Assembly: GCA_903928395.1 (NCBI GenBank)
Contig: CAIYQS010000181.1
Coordinates: 1 to 12,792 of the forward strand
Length of the DNA stretch: 12,792 nucleotides
Reading direction: 5' to 3'
Origin: an uncultured Actinomycetes bacterium
GTDB lineage: Bacteria; Actinomycetota; Actinomycetes; Nanopelagicales; Nanopelagicaceae
Shown here: positions 6,896 through 12,792 of the stretch, piece by piece
How the letters are laid out: each line of letters starts with the position of its first letter
How positions within the stretch are numbered: the first letter of the stretch is position 1
Position numbers and translations under genes: made by a program
Notes under the pieces: model-generated
What the model was told of the DNA's origin: nothing
Database searches by the model: none
What the model saw: only the letters and a program-made list of their open reading frames with translations

Positions 6896-8659
6896 ATGAC
6901 ATTTTCAGTAACCATGCCTGCACTCGGTGAGTCAGTCACTGAAGGTACCGTCACTCGCTGGCTTAAAAACGAGGGCGATCATGTAAATGTTGATGAGCCA
7001 CTTCTAGAAGTTTCTACCGACAAAGTCGACACCGAAATTCCTTCGCCTGTCGCCGGAACACTTACACGAATTGTTGTTGCGATTGATTCGACGGTTGCCG
7101 TCGGCGCGGAACTAGCTGTGATTGATGACGGAGTGGCTGCAGCGGTCGCAACACCTGTAGCTGCAGCCACTGCTGTTGAAACTCCAGCGGCAGCGGTAGA
7201 AGAAAACTTGCCTGTGAGTCCGACACCCGTCGCGCCTGTTGCCGCATCCCCTGTTGTTGAGACCCCCGCCCCAGTGGCCGCTGCACCTGTCGCCGCCGCT
7301 TCTGGCGTAGTCGTCACGATGCCCGCACTTGGCGAGTCAGTTACCGAAGGAACTGTCACCCGTTGGCTAAAAAATGTTGGTGACACAATTAATGTTGATG
7401 AAGCACTACTAGAAGTTTCTACCGACAAAGTTGATACCGAAATTCCTTCACCTGCAACTGGCACCATTCTTGCCATTGATGTTCCAGTCGACTCGACAGT
7501 CGCGGTTGGTGCACGACTCGCATTAATCGGCGCTGCAGGCACCGCACCAGTTGCGCCGCCACCTCCTCCACCACCAGCAGCACCAGTTGTTGCCACACCA
7601 CCACCACCTCCTCCACCACCAGCAGCACCAGTTGTTGCCACACCACCACCTCCTCCACCACCAGCAGCACCAGTTACCCCAGCGCCCGTGGCACAACCAG
7701 TTGTAGCTACTCCAGCGGCATCGACTCCCGCAGCTCCTCTCGATGATTCATACGTAACTCCAATAGTTCGACAATTTGCGAAAGAGCATGGTGTTGATCT
7801 TGCAACTGTTAAGGGAAGTGGGGTTGGAGGTCGCATCCGCAAGGAAGATGTTCTGGCTGCGGCACGTCCAGCAGCACCAGCTCCTGTTGCCAGCGCACCC
7901 GTTGCCGCATCCAAACCTGCTGCACCTGTTGCTGTATCACCACTTCGGGGAACCACCGTCAAAATGTCACGTCTACGCAAAGTTATTGCGGCGCGCATGG
8001 TGGAGTCACTTCAAGTCAGCGCTCAACTCACAACTGTCATCGAAGTTGACGTCACCAAAGTCGCTCGTTTGCGCGAAAAGGCAAAGGCGTCCTTTGCTGC
8101 TCGCGAAGGCGTAAACCTCACGTTCTTGCCATTCTTTGCCGTTGCAGTGTGTGAAGCACTCAAGCAACATCCGGTACTTAACTCTTCCATCGAAGGTGAT
8201 CAAGTTACCTATCATGCAGGTGAACATCTTGGTATCGCCGTTGACACTGAGCGCGGACTATTAGTACCCGTGATTCGTGATGCCGGTGACTTAAATATCG
8301 GTGGGCTCTCCCGCAAAATTTCTGATGTAGCTGCGCGTACCCGTGATGGCAAAATTATGCCGGATGAGTTGGGTGGTGGAACATTCACTATCACCAACAC
8401 CGGAAGCCGCGGCGCTCTCTTTGACACCCCGATCATCAATCAACCCCAAGTAGCAATTCTTGGAATTGGCGCAGTTGTTAAGCGTCCAATGGTTATGAAG
8501 GGAACCGATGGAGGCGAAAACATCGCGGTTCGCTCCATGGTCTATCTCGCACTTTCTTACGATCACCGTATCGTTGATGGTGCAGATGCTGCTCGTTTCT
8601 TGGTGACGCTCAAAGAGCGCCTTGAAGAGGGTAGCTTCGAATCTGATCTAGGTTTATAA
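6896..8659 (+). CDS. sucB: 2-oxoacid dehydrogenase E2, actinobacterial SucB type, two lipoyl domains
   Basis: This is the core acyltransferase of a 2-oxoacid dehydrogenase complex, moving the acyl group from E1 through lipoyl arms to CoA. The order is lipoyl domain 1 (about 1-76, lipoyl-lysine K43 in STDKVDTE), an Ala/Pro/Val linker, lipoyl domain 2 (about 141-215, K178), a proline-rich repeat linker (about 216-284), the peripheral-subunit-binding domain (286-323) and the catalytic domain (about 348-587) with active-site H557 and D561 in DHRIVDG. It matches the actinobacterial SucB form with multiple lipoyl domains. AGGAGA (6883-6888) lies 7 nt before the ATG. Whether it serves 2-oxoglutarate, pyruvate or branched-chain oxoacids cannot be fixed without E1: the mycobacterial homologue DlaT (Rv2215) acts in pyruvate dehydrogenase. 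The E2 call is firm and the substrate is inferred. Confidence 0.95.
   Translation: MTFSVTMPALGESVTEGTVTRWLKNEGDHVNVDEPLLEVSTDKVDTEIPSPVAGTLTRIVVAIDSTVAVGAELAVIDDGVAAAVATPVAAATAVETPAAAVEENLPVSPTPVAPVAASPVVETPAPVAAAPVAAASGVVVTMPALGESVTEGTVTRWLKNVGDTINVDEALLEVSTDKVDTEIPSPATGTILAIDVPVDSTVAVGARLALIGAAGTAPVAPPPPPPPAAPVVATPPPPPPPPAAPVVATPPPPPPPAAPVTPAPVAQPVVATPAASTPAAPLDDSYVTPIVRQFAKEHGVDLATVKGSGVGGRIRKEDVLAAARPAAPAPVASAPVAASKPAAPVAVSPLRGTTVKMSRLRKVIAARMVESLQVSAQLTTVIEVDVTKVARLREKAKASFAAREGVNLTFLPFFAVAVCEALKQHPVLNSSIEGDQVTYHAGEHLGIAVDTERGLLVPVIRDAGDLNIGGLSRKISDVAARTRDGKIMPDELGGGTFTITNTGSRGALFDTPIINQPQVAILGIGAVVKRPMVMKGTDGGENIAVRSMVYLALSYDHRIVDGADAARFLVTLKERLEEGSFESDLGL
7559..7675 (+). repeat. In-frame 42-bp tandem repeat encoding the poly-proline linker of SucB
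   Basis: Two perfect 42-bp copies (7559-7600 and 7604-7645) and a third truncated copy of 30 bp (7646-7675) lie head to tail; one extra CCA triplet separates the first two. Each unit encodes a run of prolines followed by AAPVVAT and begins with CCACCTCCTCCACC. All units are in frame, so gain or loss of a copy would change linker length without a frameshift. DNA-level identity between copies indicates recent duplication by slippage or ongoing homogenisation. Confidence 0.9.
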
Positions 8660-8661
8660 CC

Positions 8662-9549
8662 GTGGCCGCCGCGATGCGCGTTGCAGTAACTGGTTCTTCC
8701 GGTTTGATTGGAACCGCGCTTGTGGGGCAACTTAAAGATCAAGGTCATACTGTGCTTCGATTAGTGCGGCGCAAAGCGATTACGAGCGATGAAATTCAAT
8801 GGGATCCCAGCGCTGGAACAGTTGATTTGGAAGCCCTTACAGGAGTTGACGCGATCATTCACCTCGCTGGTGCCGGAGTCGGCGATAAGCGTTGGACCAA
8901 GAAATACAAGGCAACGATTCTGAATTCACGACTACTAGGAACTACAACGATTGCTAACGCAGCAGCCGCTGTAAAACCAAAGGTTTTTATCTCGGCAAGT
9001 GCGATGGGCTTTTACGGAGAAACCGGTAATCGTGCCGTTGTCGAAACCGATCGCGGTGGAGATGATTTCCTCGCCATCGTGTGTCGCGAATGGGAAGCCG
9101 CTGCAGATCTTGCAGTGGGAGTTCGCACCGTAAAGGTTAGGACCGGCCTTGTGCTTGATCCAACGGGGGGCGCGTTGGGTCGCATCCTGCCCCTTTTTCG
9201 ACTCGGACTGGGTGGCAAGTTAGGTTCGGGAAAGCAGTGGTGGTCTTGGATCACTTTGCACGATGAAGTTAAGGCAATAATTCACTGCCTCACATCAGAT
9301 ATTTCGGGCCCCGTTAATTTAACCGCTCCGAACCCAGTTACAAATCAAGAGTTCACCGGAACATTGGCGCGTGCCTTACATCGTCCTGCGCTATTTCCAG
9401 TTCCTGGATTTGTTCTTAAAATTGTTATTGGTGGTTTCTCATCGGGAATTTTAGGTTCGGCAAAAGTTTTACCGAAAGCGCTGCAAGATAGTGGATTCGT
9501 CTTTGACTATCCACACTTAACAGATGCGCTTGCCGCTCTCATCGAATAG
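8662..9549 (+). CDS. TIGR01777-family NAD-dependent epimerase/dehydratase-like protein
   Basis: This is an extended short-chain-dehydrogenase-like protein of the SDR39U1/YfcH group, cytosolic and of uncertain substrate. Its 295 residues match the family length. The N-terminal Rossmann motif TGSSGLIG (10-17) is followed by DAIIHLAGAGVG, SASAMGFYGETG, the WWSWITLHDEV block and a C-terminal DUF1731-type region ending in FDYPHLTDALAALI. The GTG at 8662 is only 2 nt after the sucB stop, with TAGG (8649-8652) 9 nt upstream. An ATG at 8674 would give the more usual N-terminus MRVAVTGSSG but has no visible ribosome-binding site. The position after sucB and before lipB matches Rv2216 in M. tuberculosis, which suggests a conserved but undefined link to lipoyl enzymes. 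The stop end overlaps the convergent oxidoreductase by 11 bp. Confidence 0.9.
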   Translation: MAAAMRVAVTGSSGLIGTALVGQLKDQGHTVLRLVRRKAITSDEIQWDPSAGTVDLEALTGVDAIIHLAGAGVGDKRWTKKYKATILNSRLLGTTTIANAAAAVKPKVFISASAMGFYGETGNRAVVETDRGGDDFLAIVCREWEAAADLAVGVRTVKVRTGLVLDPTGGALGRILPLFRLGLGGKLGSGKQWWSWITLHDEVKAIIHCLTSDISGPVNLTAPNPVTNQEFTGTLARALHRPALFPVPGFVLKIVIGGFSSGILGSAKVLPKALQDSGFVFDYPHLTDALAALIE

Positions 9550-10552
9550 AAACTGCACGCGCCTCATCTATTAACTTTGCAACGGCTAACGCCTCTTCAG
9601 GGGTCACAGGCCAGGGCCCGGTCCCGCTAATTGCAGCACCGACTTGTTGATAGAAAGTTGCATAATTTCCAGGTTCTGCCGGGTATTCAAATACCTCTTC
9701 GCCTCTATGAATAAAAGCCGGCGTTATTGCAGGTGGAGTCCACACTCCCCCTGCGGGATATTCACCATTTCGTAATCGTGGTTCTTGAGAATCCAAAGCG
9801 TTAATAACCAGCGATCCGTTGCTACCGGACATCCTAATTCGGGGTCCGTCAGCACCGATGATCGCACTTGCAGACAAGTACGAATCAACGCCACTGGCAT
9901 GTTTGAGGTTAATGACTATGTCATCATCTGCCAGTCCACGGATGCTGCGAACAGACGCATAAGTTAGTTCGGCAGGACCGAACCAATTGAGCGCAAGTGA
10001 AATCAGGTGCGGCCCTAGATCCAAGAGATTTCCACCGCCATCTGACGCGCTACTTGCTTCACGCCAACTGTTGGGGTTTGAAGCTGGTCTAAACCTTTCA
10101 AAACGCGAATCCAATCTAAAGACATCGCCAATCACGCCTTCGCGGATAACTTTCTTGACGGTGAGCGCATCGCTATCAAAGAGCCGATTGAAATAGGTTG
10201 TGACGGCAACACCTGTCTCTTGTGAGATTTCATATATCGATTGAGTTTCTGCAAGTGAGCGACCCATCGGCTTATCAACGACAACTGGAACTCCAGCCCG
10301 AAGTCCGGCTATTGCATCACGTGCATGGGTAACATTGGCGCTGGCAACAACCAATAGATCAAGGCCCAGATCCAACAATGCCTCCACAGACTCAACAACG
10401 ATCACAGCAGGAAAATCGCTGATTGCTTGAGCTCGGCGCTCTACATTTGAGGTTACGACTCCCACCACCTCATACCCGCATGCCTTTAGAAGTGGAGCAT
10501 GAAAATAGCGTCCAGCGAGCCCAAAACCTGAGATTCCAACCCGAAGTGTCAT
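9539..10552 (-). CDS. Gfo/Idh/MocA-family NAD(P)-dependent oxidoreductase
   Basis: This family oxidises or reduces sugars, inositols and related polyols in the cytosol; the substrate here is unknown. The Rossmann motif GISGFGLAGRYFHAPLL is at the N-terminus, the conserved lysine lies in VVVDKPMG (K94 from the ATG; most members have EKP), and the second domain carries GGGNLLDLGPH with D178 and H182. The 337 residues match the family. A GTG at 10558 would add two residues; I prefer the ATG because AGG lies 9 nt upstream of it but only 3 nt before the GTG. Yet a TANNNT element (10565-10570, minus strand) ends 6 nt before the GTG, so a leaderless GTG start is possible. The gene is inverted relative to its neighbours and looks inserted into the conserved sucB-lipB-lipA block. 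Confidence 0.92.
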   Translation of the reverse strand: MTLRVGISGFGLAGRYFHAPLLKACGYEVVGVVTSNVERRAQAISDFPAVIVVESVEALLDLGLDLLVVASANVTHARDAIAGLRAGVPVVVDKPMGRSLAETQSIYEISQETGVAVTTYFNRLFDSDALTVKKVIREGVIGDVFRLDSRFERFRPASNPNSWREASSASDGGGNLLDLGPHLISLALNWFGPAELTYASVRSIRGLADDDIVINLKHASGVDSYLSASAIIGADGPRIRMSGSNGSLVINALDSQEPRLRNGEYPAGGVWTPPAITPAFIHRGEEVFEYPAEPGNYATFYQQVGAAISGTGPWPVTPEEALAVAKLIDEARAVSIR

Positions 10553-10581
10553 GCCCACAAACCTACATTAGGCTAAGGGTC
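10546..10581 (+). promoter_or_regulatory. Candidate leaderless promoter of lipB, overlapping a divergent -10
   Basis: GTGTCA (10546-10551, 4/6 match to TTGACA), a 17-nt spacer and TAGGCT (10569-10574, fits TANNNT) precede the lipB ATG by 7 nt, which would put the transcript start at the start codon. On the other strand TAATGT (10565-10570) is a -10 candidate for the oxidoreductase. The two hexamers share two bases. Both are pattern matches without experimental support. Confidence 0.35.
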
Positions 10582-11238
10582 ATGAGTGCTTCAGAGGGGA
10601 CTTTGGTTCAAGAGACGGCTGTCATGTATCCCGGCATTGTTGATTACCTGACTGCTTGGCAGTTGCAACGAGATACCCTGGACGGAGTCGTTGCTGGCAC
10701 CACACCGAACACCCTCATTCTGCTGCAACACCCTTCGGTATACACCGCTGGTCGAATGACCAGATTGGATGAGCGCCCCCAAGATGGAACACCAGTAATT
10801 GACGTCGATCGTGGCGGCAAAATTACCTGGCATGGCCTCGGGCAGATCGTCGGTTACCCAATTGTAAAATTGAAGAACCGCAACGATGTTGTCAGCTTCG
10901 TTCGCGAAGTAGAAACCGCGCTCATCGAAGTTTGCCTATCTTTTGGAATTCCGGCAGAGCGCTACTGCGAGCGTTCAGGCGTTTGGATCCGCGATGCCAA
11001 AGGAGATCGCAAGATCGCGGCGATCGGTATGCGCGTTGCAAAAGGCGTGACAATGCATGGTTTTGCTCTTAACGTAAATCCAGATTTATCTGCGTATTCT
11101 CGAATCGTTCCGTGCGGTATCTCGGATGCCGATGTCACTTCGATGGCACAAGAGCTGGGCCGAGATATTACAATTGAAGAAGTACTTTCACTGGTTGAAT
11201 CCTCAATTCTGGCCGCACTCTCAAAGGTGATTTCATGA
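10582..11238 (+). CDS. lipB: Octanoyl-[ACP]:protein N-octanoyltransferase
   Basis: LipB transfers octanoate from acyl carrier protein to the lysine of lipoyl domains, the first step of lipoate assembly. With the ATG at 10582 the protein has 218 residues. The catalytic pair is K144 (in RKIAAIG) and C178 (in VPCGISD); their 34-residue spacing equals that of M. tuberculosis LipB K142/C176. RGGKITWHGLGQ (77-88) is the signature, with Leu86 where most members have Pro (HGPGQ). AAGGG is only 2 nt before this ATG, too close for a normal Shine-Dalgarno, while a TANNNT element 7 nt upstream suggests leaderless translation. ATG 10624 is an alternative start giving a shorter N-terminus. The frame stays open upstream to 10423 but that part lies over the oxidoreductase. 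It overlaps lipA by ATGA. Confidence 0.94.
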   Translation: MSASEGTLVQETAVMYPGIVDYLTAWQLQRDTLDGVVAGTTPNTLILLQHPSVYTAGRMTRLDERPQDGTPVIDVDRGGKITWHGLGQIVGYPIVKLKNRNDVVSFVREVETALIEVCLSFGIPAERYCERSGVWIRDAKGDRKIAAIGMRVAKGVTMHGFALNVNPDLSAYSRIVPCGISDADVTSMAQELGRDITIEEVLSLVESSILAALSKVIS

Positions 11239-12170
11239 CACTCGCTCCTGAAGGACGTCGACTTCTCCGCATCGAAGCTCGTAACGCCGCGGTTCCAATT
11301 GAACGCAAACCAGATTGGATCAAGTCCCGGGCTCATATTGGTCCCGAATACACCAAGCTGCGTTCTCTGGTAATCAACGAAGGTCTGCATACCGTTTGCC
11401 AAGAAGCTGCCTGCCCAAATATTTTTGAGTGCTGGGAAGATCGAGAAGCGACCTTCCTAATCGGAGGGGAACGCTGCACACGACGCTGCGATTTCTGCAA
11501 TATCGATACCGGCAAACCAGAACCACTTGATCGAGATGAACCGCGTCGAGTGGCCGAGTCCGTTCAATCAATGGAACTTCGTTATGCAACTATTACTGGC
11601 GTAACACGTGATGACTTGCCAGATGAAGGTGCTTGGCTTTACGCCGAAACTATTCGTGCTGTTCATCAATTAAACCCAAATACAGGCGTCGAAATGTTGG
11701 CTCCTGATTTCAGCGGAAAGTCTCATCTGCTCAATGAAGTCTTCGAAACTCGTCCAGAAGTTTTTGCTCACAACTTGGAGACAGTACCCCGCATCTTTAA
11801 AGAGATACGTCCTGCCTTCAGATATGACCGTTCATTAGACGTTATTTCGCAAGCACAAGCCTTTGGCTTGGTAACTAAATCGAATCTAATTCTTGGCATG
11901 GGCGAAACACGCGAAGAAGTCACGCAAGCGCTCATTGACCTTCGTGCCGCCGGATGTGACTTAATCACGATTACCCAATATCTACGCCCAACTCCAAAAC
12001 ATCACCCAGTTATCCGTTGGGTTAAGCCAGAGGAATTTGTCGAACTTTCAAAAGAAGCCGAAGAAATTGGATTCCTAGGGGTAATGAGTGGACCGCTGGT
12101 TCGCTCCAGCTACCGCGCCGGACGCCTATACAAACAAGCACAAGAAAAGAAGACTCTCCTACGTGGCTGA
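11235..12170 (+). CDS. lipA: Lipoyl synthase (radical SAM)
   Basis: LipA inserts two sulfur atoms into octanoyl groups on lipoyl domains, completing lipoate made by LipB. It is a cytosolic radical-SAM enzyme with two 4Fe-4S clusters. The 311 residues show the auxiliary-cluster cysteines C55, C60 and C66 (CQEAACPNIFEC), the radical-SAM cysteines C81, C85 and C88 (CTRRCDFC) and the C-terminal RSSY (290-293) whose serine ligates the auxiliary cluster in this family. Length is normal and no key residue is missing. The start overlaps the lipB stop (ATGA), with AAAGGTGA (11223-11230) 4 nt upstream. The pair is surely co-translated, and the sucB targets lie about 2 kb upstream. Confidence 0.97.
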   Translation: MTLAPEGRRLLRIEARNAAVPIERKPDWIKSRAHIGPEYTKLRSLVINEGLHTVCQEAACPNIFECWEDREATFLIGGERCTRRCDFCNIDTGKPEPLDRDEPRRVAESVQSMELRYATITGVTRDDLPDEGAWLYAETIRAVHQLNPNTGVEMLAPDFSGKSHLLNEVFETRPEVFAHNLETVPRIFKEIRPAFRYDRSLDVISQAQAFGLVTKSNLILGMGETREEVTQALIDLRAAGCDLITITQYLRPTPKHHPVIRWVKPEEFVELSKEAEEIGFLGVMSGPLVRSSYRAGRLYKQAQEKKTLLRG

Positions 12171-12792
12171 TCTCGTTTATCCTCCCGTAATCGGCGCGAT
12201 CAAGACCTTTTGGAAATACTTAGGAATTAAATTTGATTTCCAAGGTGTCGAAAATCTTCCGCGCGAAGGTGGTGCGGTTCTGTGCATGAATCACATTGGC
12301 TATTTGGATTTTGCACTCGTTGGAACTGCCGCACTCCCCGCCCACCGCTACATCCGATTCATGGCTAAGAAGGAAATCTTTGACCACAAGATTGCCGGTC
12401 CCTTGATGCGCGGAATGCATCACATCAGCGTCGATCGTTCAAGTGGATCTTCATCCTTCGTGGCGGCGCTACGTGCCCTGCGCAAAGGTGAGATAGTTGG
12501 AATTTTCCCAGAAGGAACAATTTCCAAAAGTTACGAAATAGAAGACTTGAAGTCCGGTGCAGTCCGACTTTCTATGGGTGCAAATGTCCCCATCATCCCC
12601 GTGGCTGTCTGGGGAAGCCAGCGGATCATCACCAAAAAACGGAAGCCTGATTTCAGCCGAAGCAAGCACCCCGTGCATGTTGCCTTTGGTAAGCCTTTTA
12701 CTGTCCCTAAAGGCACCGATATTGACTTGGCCGAGGCAGAACTTAAAGTCAAAATGCTCGAACTTTTACATTCGGTGCAATCCAATTATCCT
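12163..12792 (+). CDS. plsC: 1-acylglycerol-3-phosphate acyltransferase-like, PlsC family (3' partial)
   Basis: This family adds a fatty acyl chain to a lysophosphatidate-like acceptor at the inner membrane during phospholipid synthesis. The frame runs open through the right window edge, giving 210 residues. Motif I NHIGYLD has catalytic H44 and D49; the block FMAKKEIFDHKIAGPLMRG leads to ISVDRSSGS; motif III is FPEG (115-118); motif IV is VPIIPVAVWG. The only usable start is GTG 12163, because no ATG, GTG or TTG lies further upstream in frame; it overlaps the lipA stop by 8 bp. The Shine-Dalgarno is weak (AAAAGAAG region). Acceptor specificity is not readable, and some relatives act on other glycolipids. 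The overlap with lipA suggests joint expression of two enzyme types that draw on acyl-ACP or acyl-CoA. Confidence 0.88.
   Translation, partial: MADLVYPPVIGAIKTFWKYLGIKFDFQGVENLPREGGAVLCMNHIGYLDFALVGTAALPAHRYIRFMAKKEIFDHKIAGPLMRGMHHISVDRSSGSSSFVAALRALRKGEIVGIFPEGTISKSYEIEDLKSGAVRLSMGANVPIIPVAVWGSQRIITKKRKPDFSRSKHPVHVAFGKPFTVPKGTDIDLAEAELKVKMLELLHSVQSNYP

Noticed and set aside
6979..7998. 339-aa minus-strand ORF opposite sucB, rich in Gly, Ala, Thr
   Set aside because: Its composition is the antisense of the Ala/Pro/Val linkers of SucB, including poly-Gly opposite poly-Pro. It has no recognisable domain, and the plus strand carries a complete E2.
10423..10581. Upstream extension of the lipB frame to 271 residues
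   Set aside because: The extra 53 residues lie over the start of the oxidoreductase, resemble no LipB N-terminus, and ATG 10582 gives the expected family length.
10962..11402. 146-aa minus-strand ORF across lipB and lipA
   Set aside because: It is a shadow of two well-supported overlapping genes and spans their junction with no family similarity that I can see.

Overview
The window reads as ordinary chromosome from a low- to mid-GC actinobacterium. Support comes from gene order: gcvT facing away from a leucyl aminopeptidase, then an actinobacterial-type E2 (sucB), a TIGR01777 epimerase, lipB and lipA. This matches, from memory, Mycobacterium tuberculosis Rv2211c to Rv2218. The CLHRGC redox motif of the lipoamide dehydrogenase, the two-lipoyl-domain E2 and GTG starts also fit. 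The base composition, roughly half GC by eye, is low for the phylum and suggests a streamlined aquatic lineage such as Nanopelagicales (acI) or a relative; that placement is inference.

Layout. Positions 1-2567 (+) hold the end of a metal-chelate or cobalamin-type ABC importer operon: substrate-binding protein (5' end outside the window), FecCD permease and ATPase. It is followed by a previously easy-to-miss 46-codon ORF (2575-2715) that looks like a single-pass membrane microprotein. gcvT (2701-3819, -) converges on it with a 15-bp overlap. From 3931 (+) come pepA, lpd, sucB and a TIGR01777-family sugar-epimerase-like protein, probably one transcription unit or two. A Gfo/Idh/MocA oxidoreductase (about 9539-10552, -) interrupts the block. 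A second plus-strand run follows: lipB, lipA and a PlsC-type acyltransferase cut by the window end, with overlaps of 4 and 8 bp.

How the genes work together. LipB moves octanoate from acyl carrier protein to lipoyl domains, LipA inserts the sulfurs, SucB carries two lipoyl domains that are targets of this pathway, Lpd reoxidises dihydrolipoamide, and GcvT uses methylamine-loaded lipoyl-GcvH. The central theme is therefore lipoate synthesis and lipoate-dependent 2-oxoacid and glycine oxidation. The E1 subunits, GcvP and GcvH are not in the window. I see no CRISPR array, tRNA, rRNA, insertion sequence, phage gene or obviously new multi-gene system. The items most worth checking are the small membrane ORF, the tandem proline-repeat linker in SucB, the overlapping divergent -10 elements before lipB, and substitutions in the signature motifs of LipB and PepA. 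No gene-free stretch exceeds about 150 bases.
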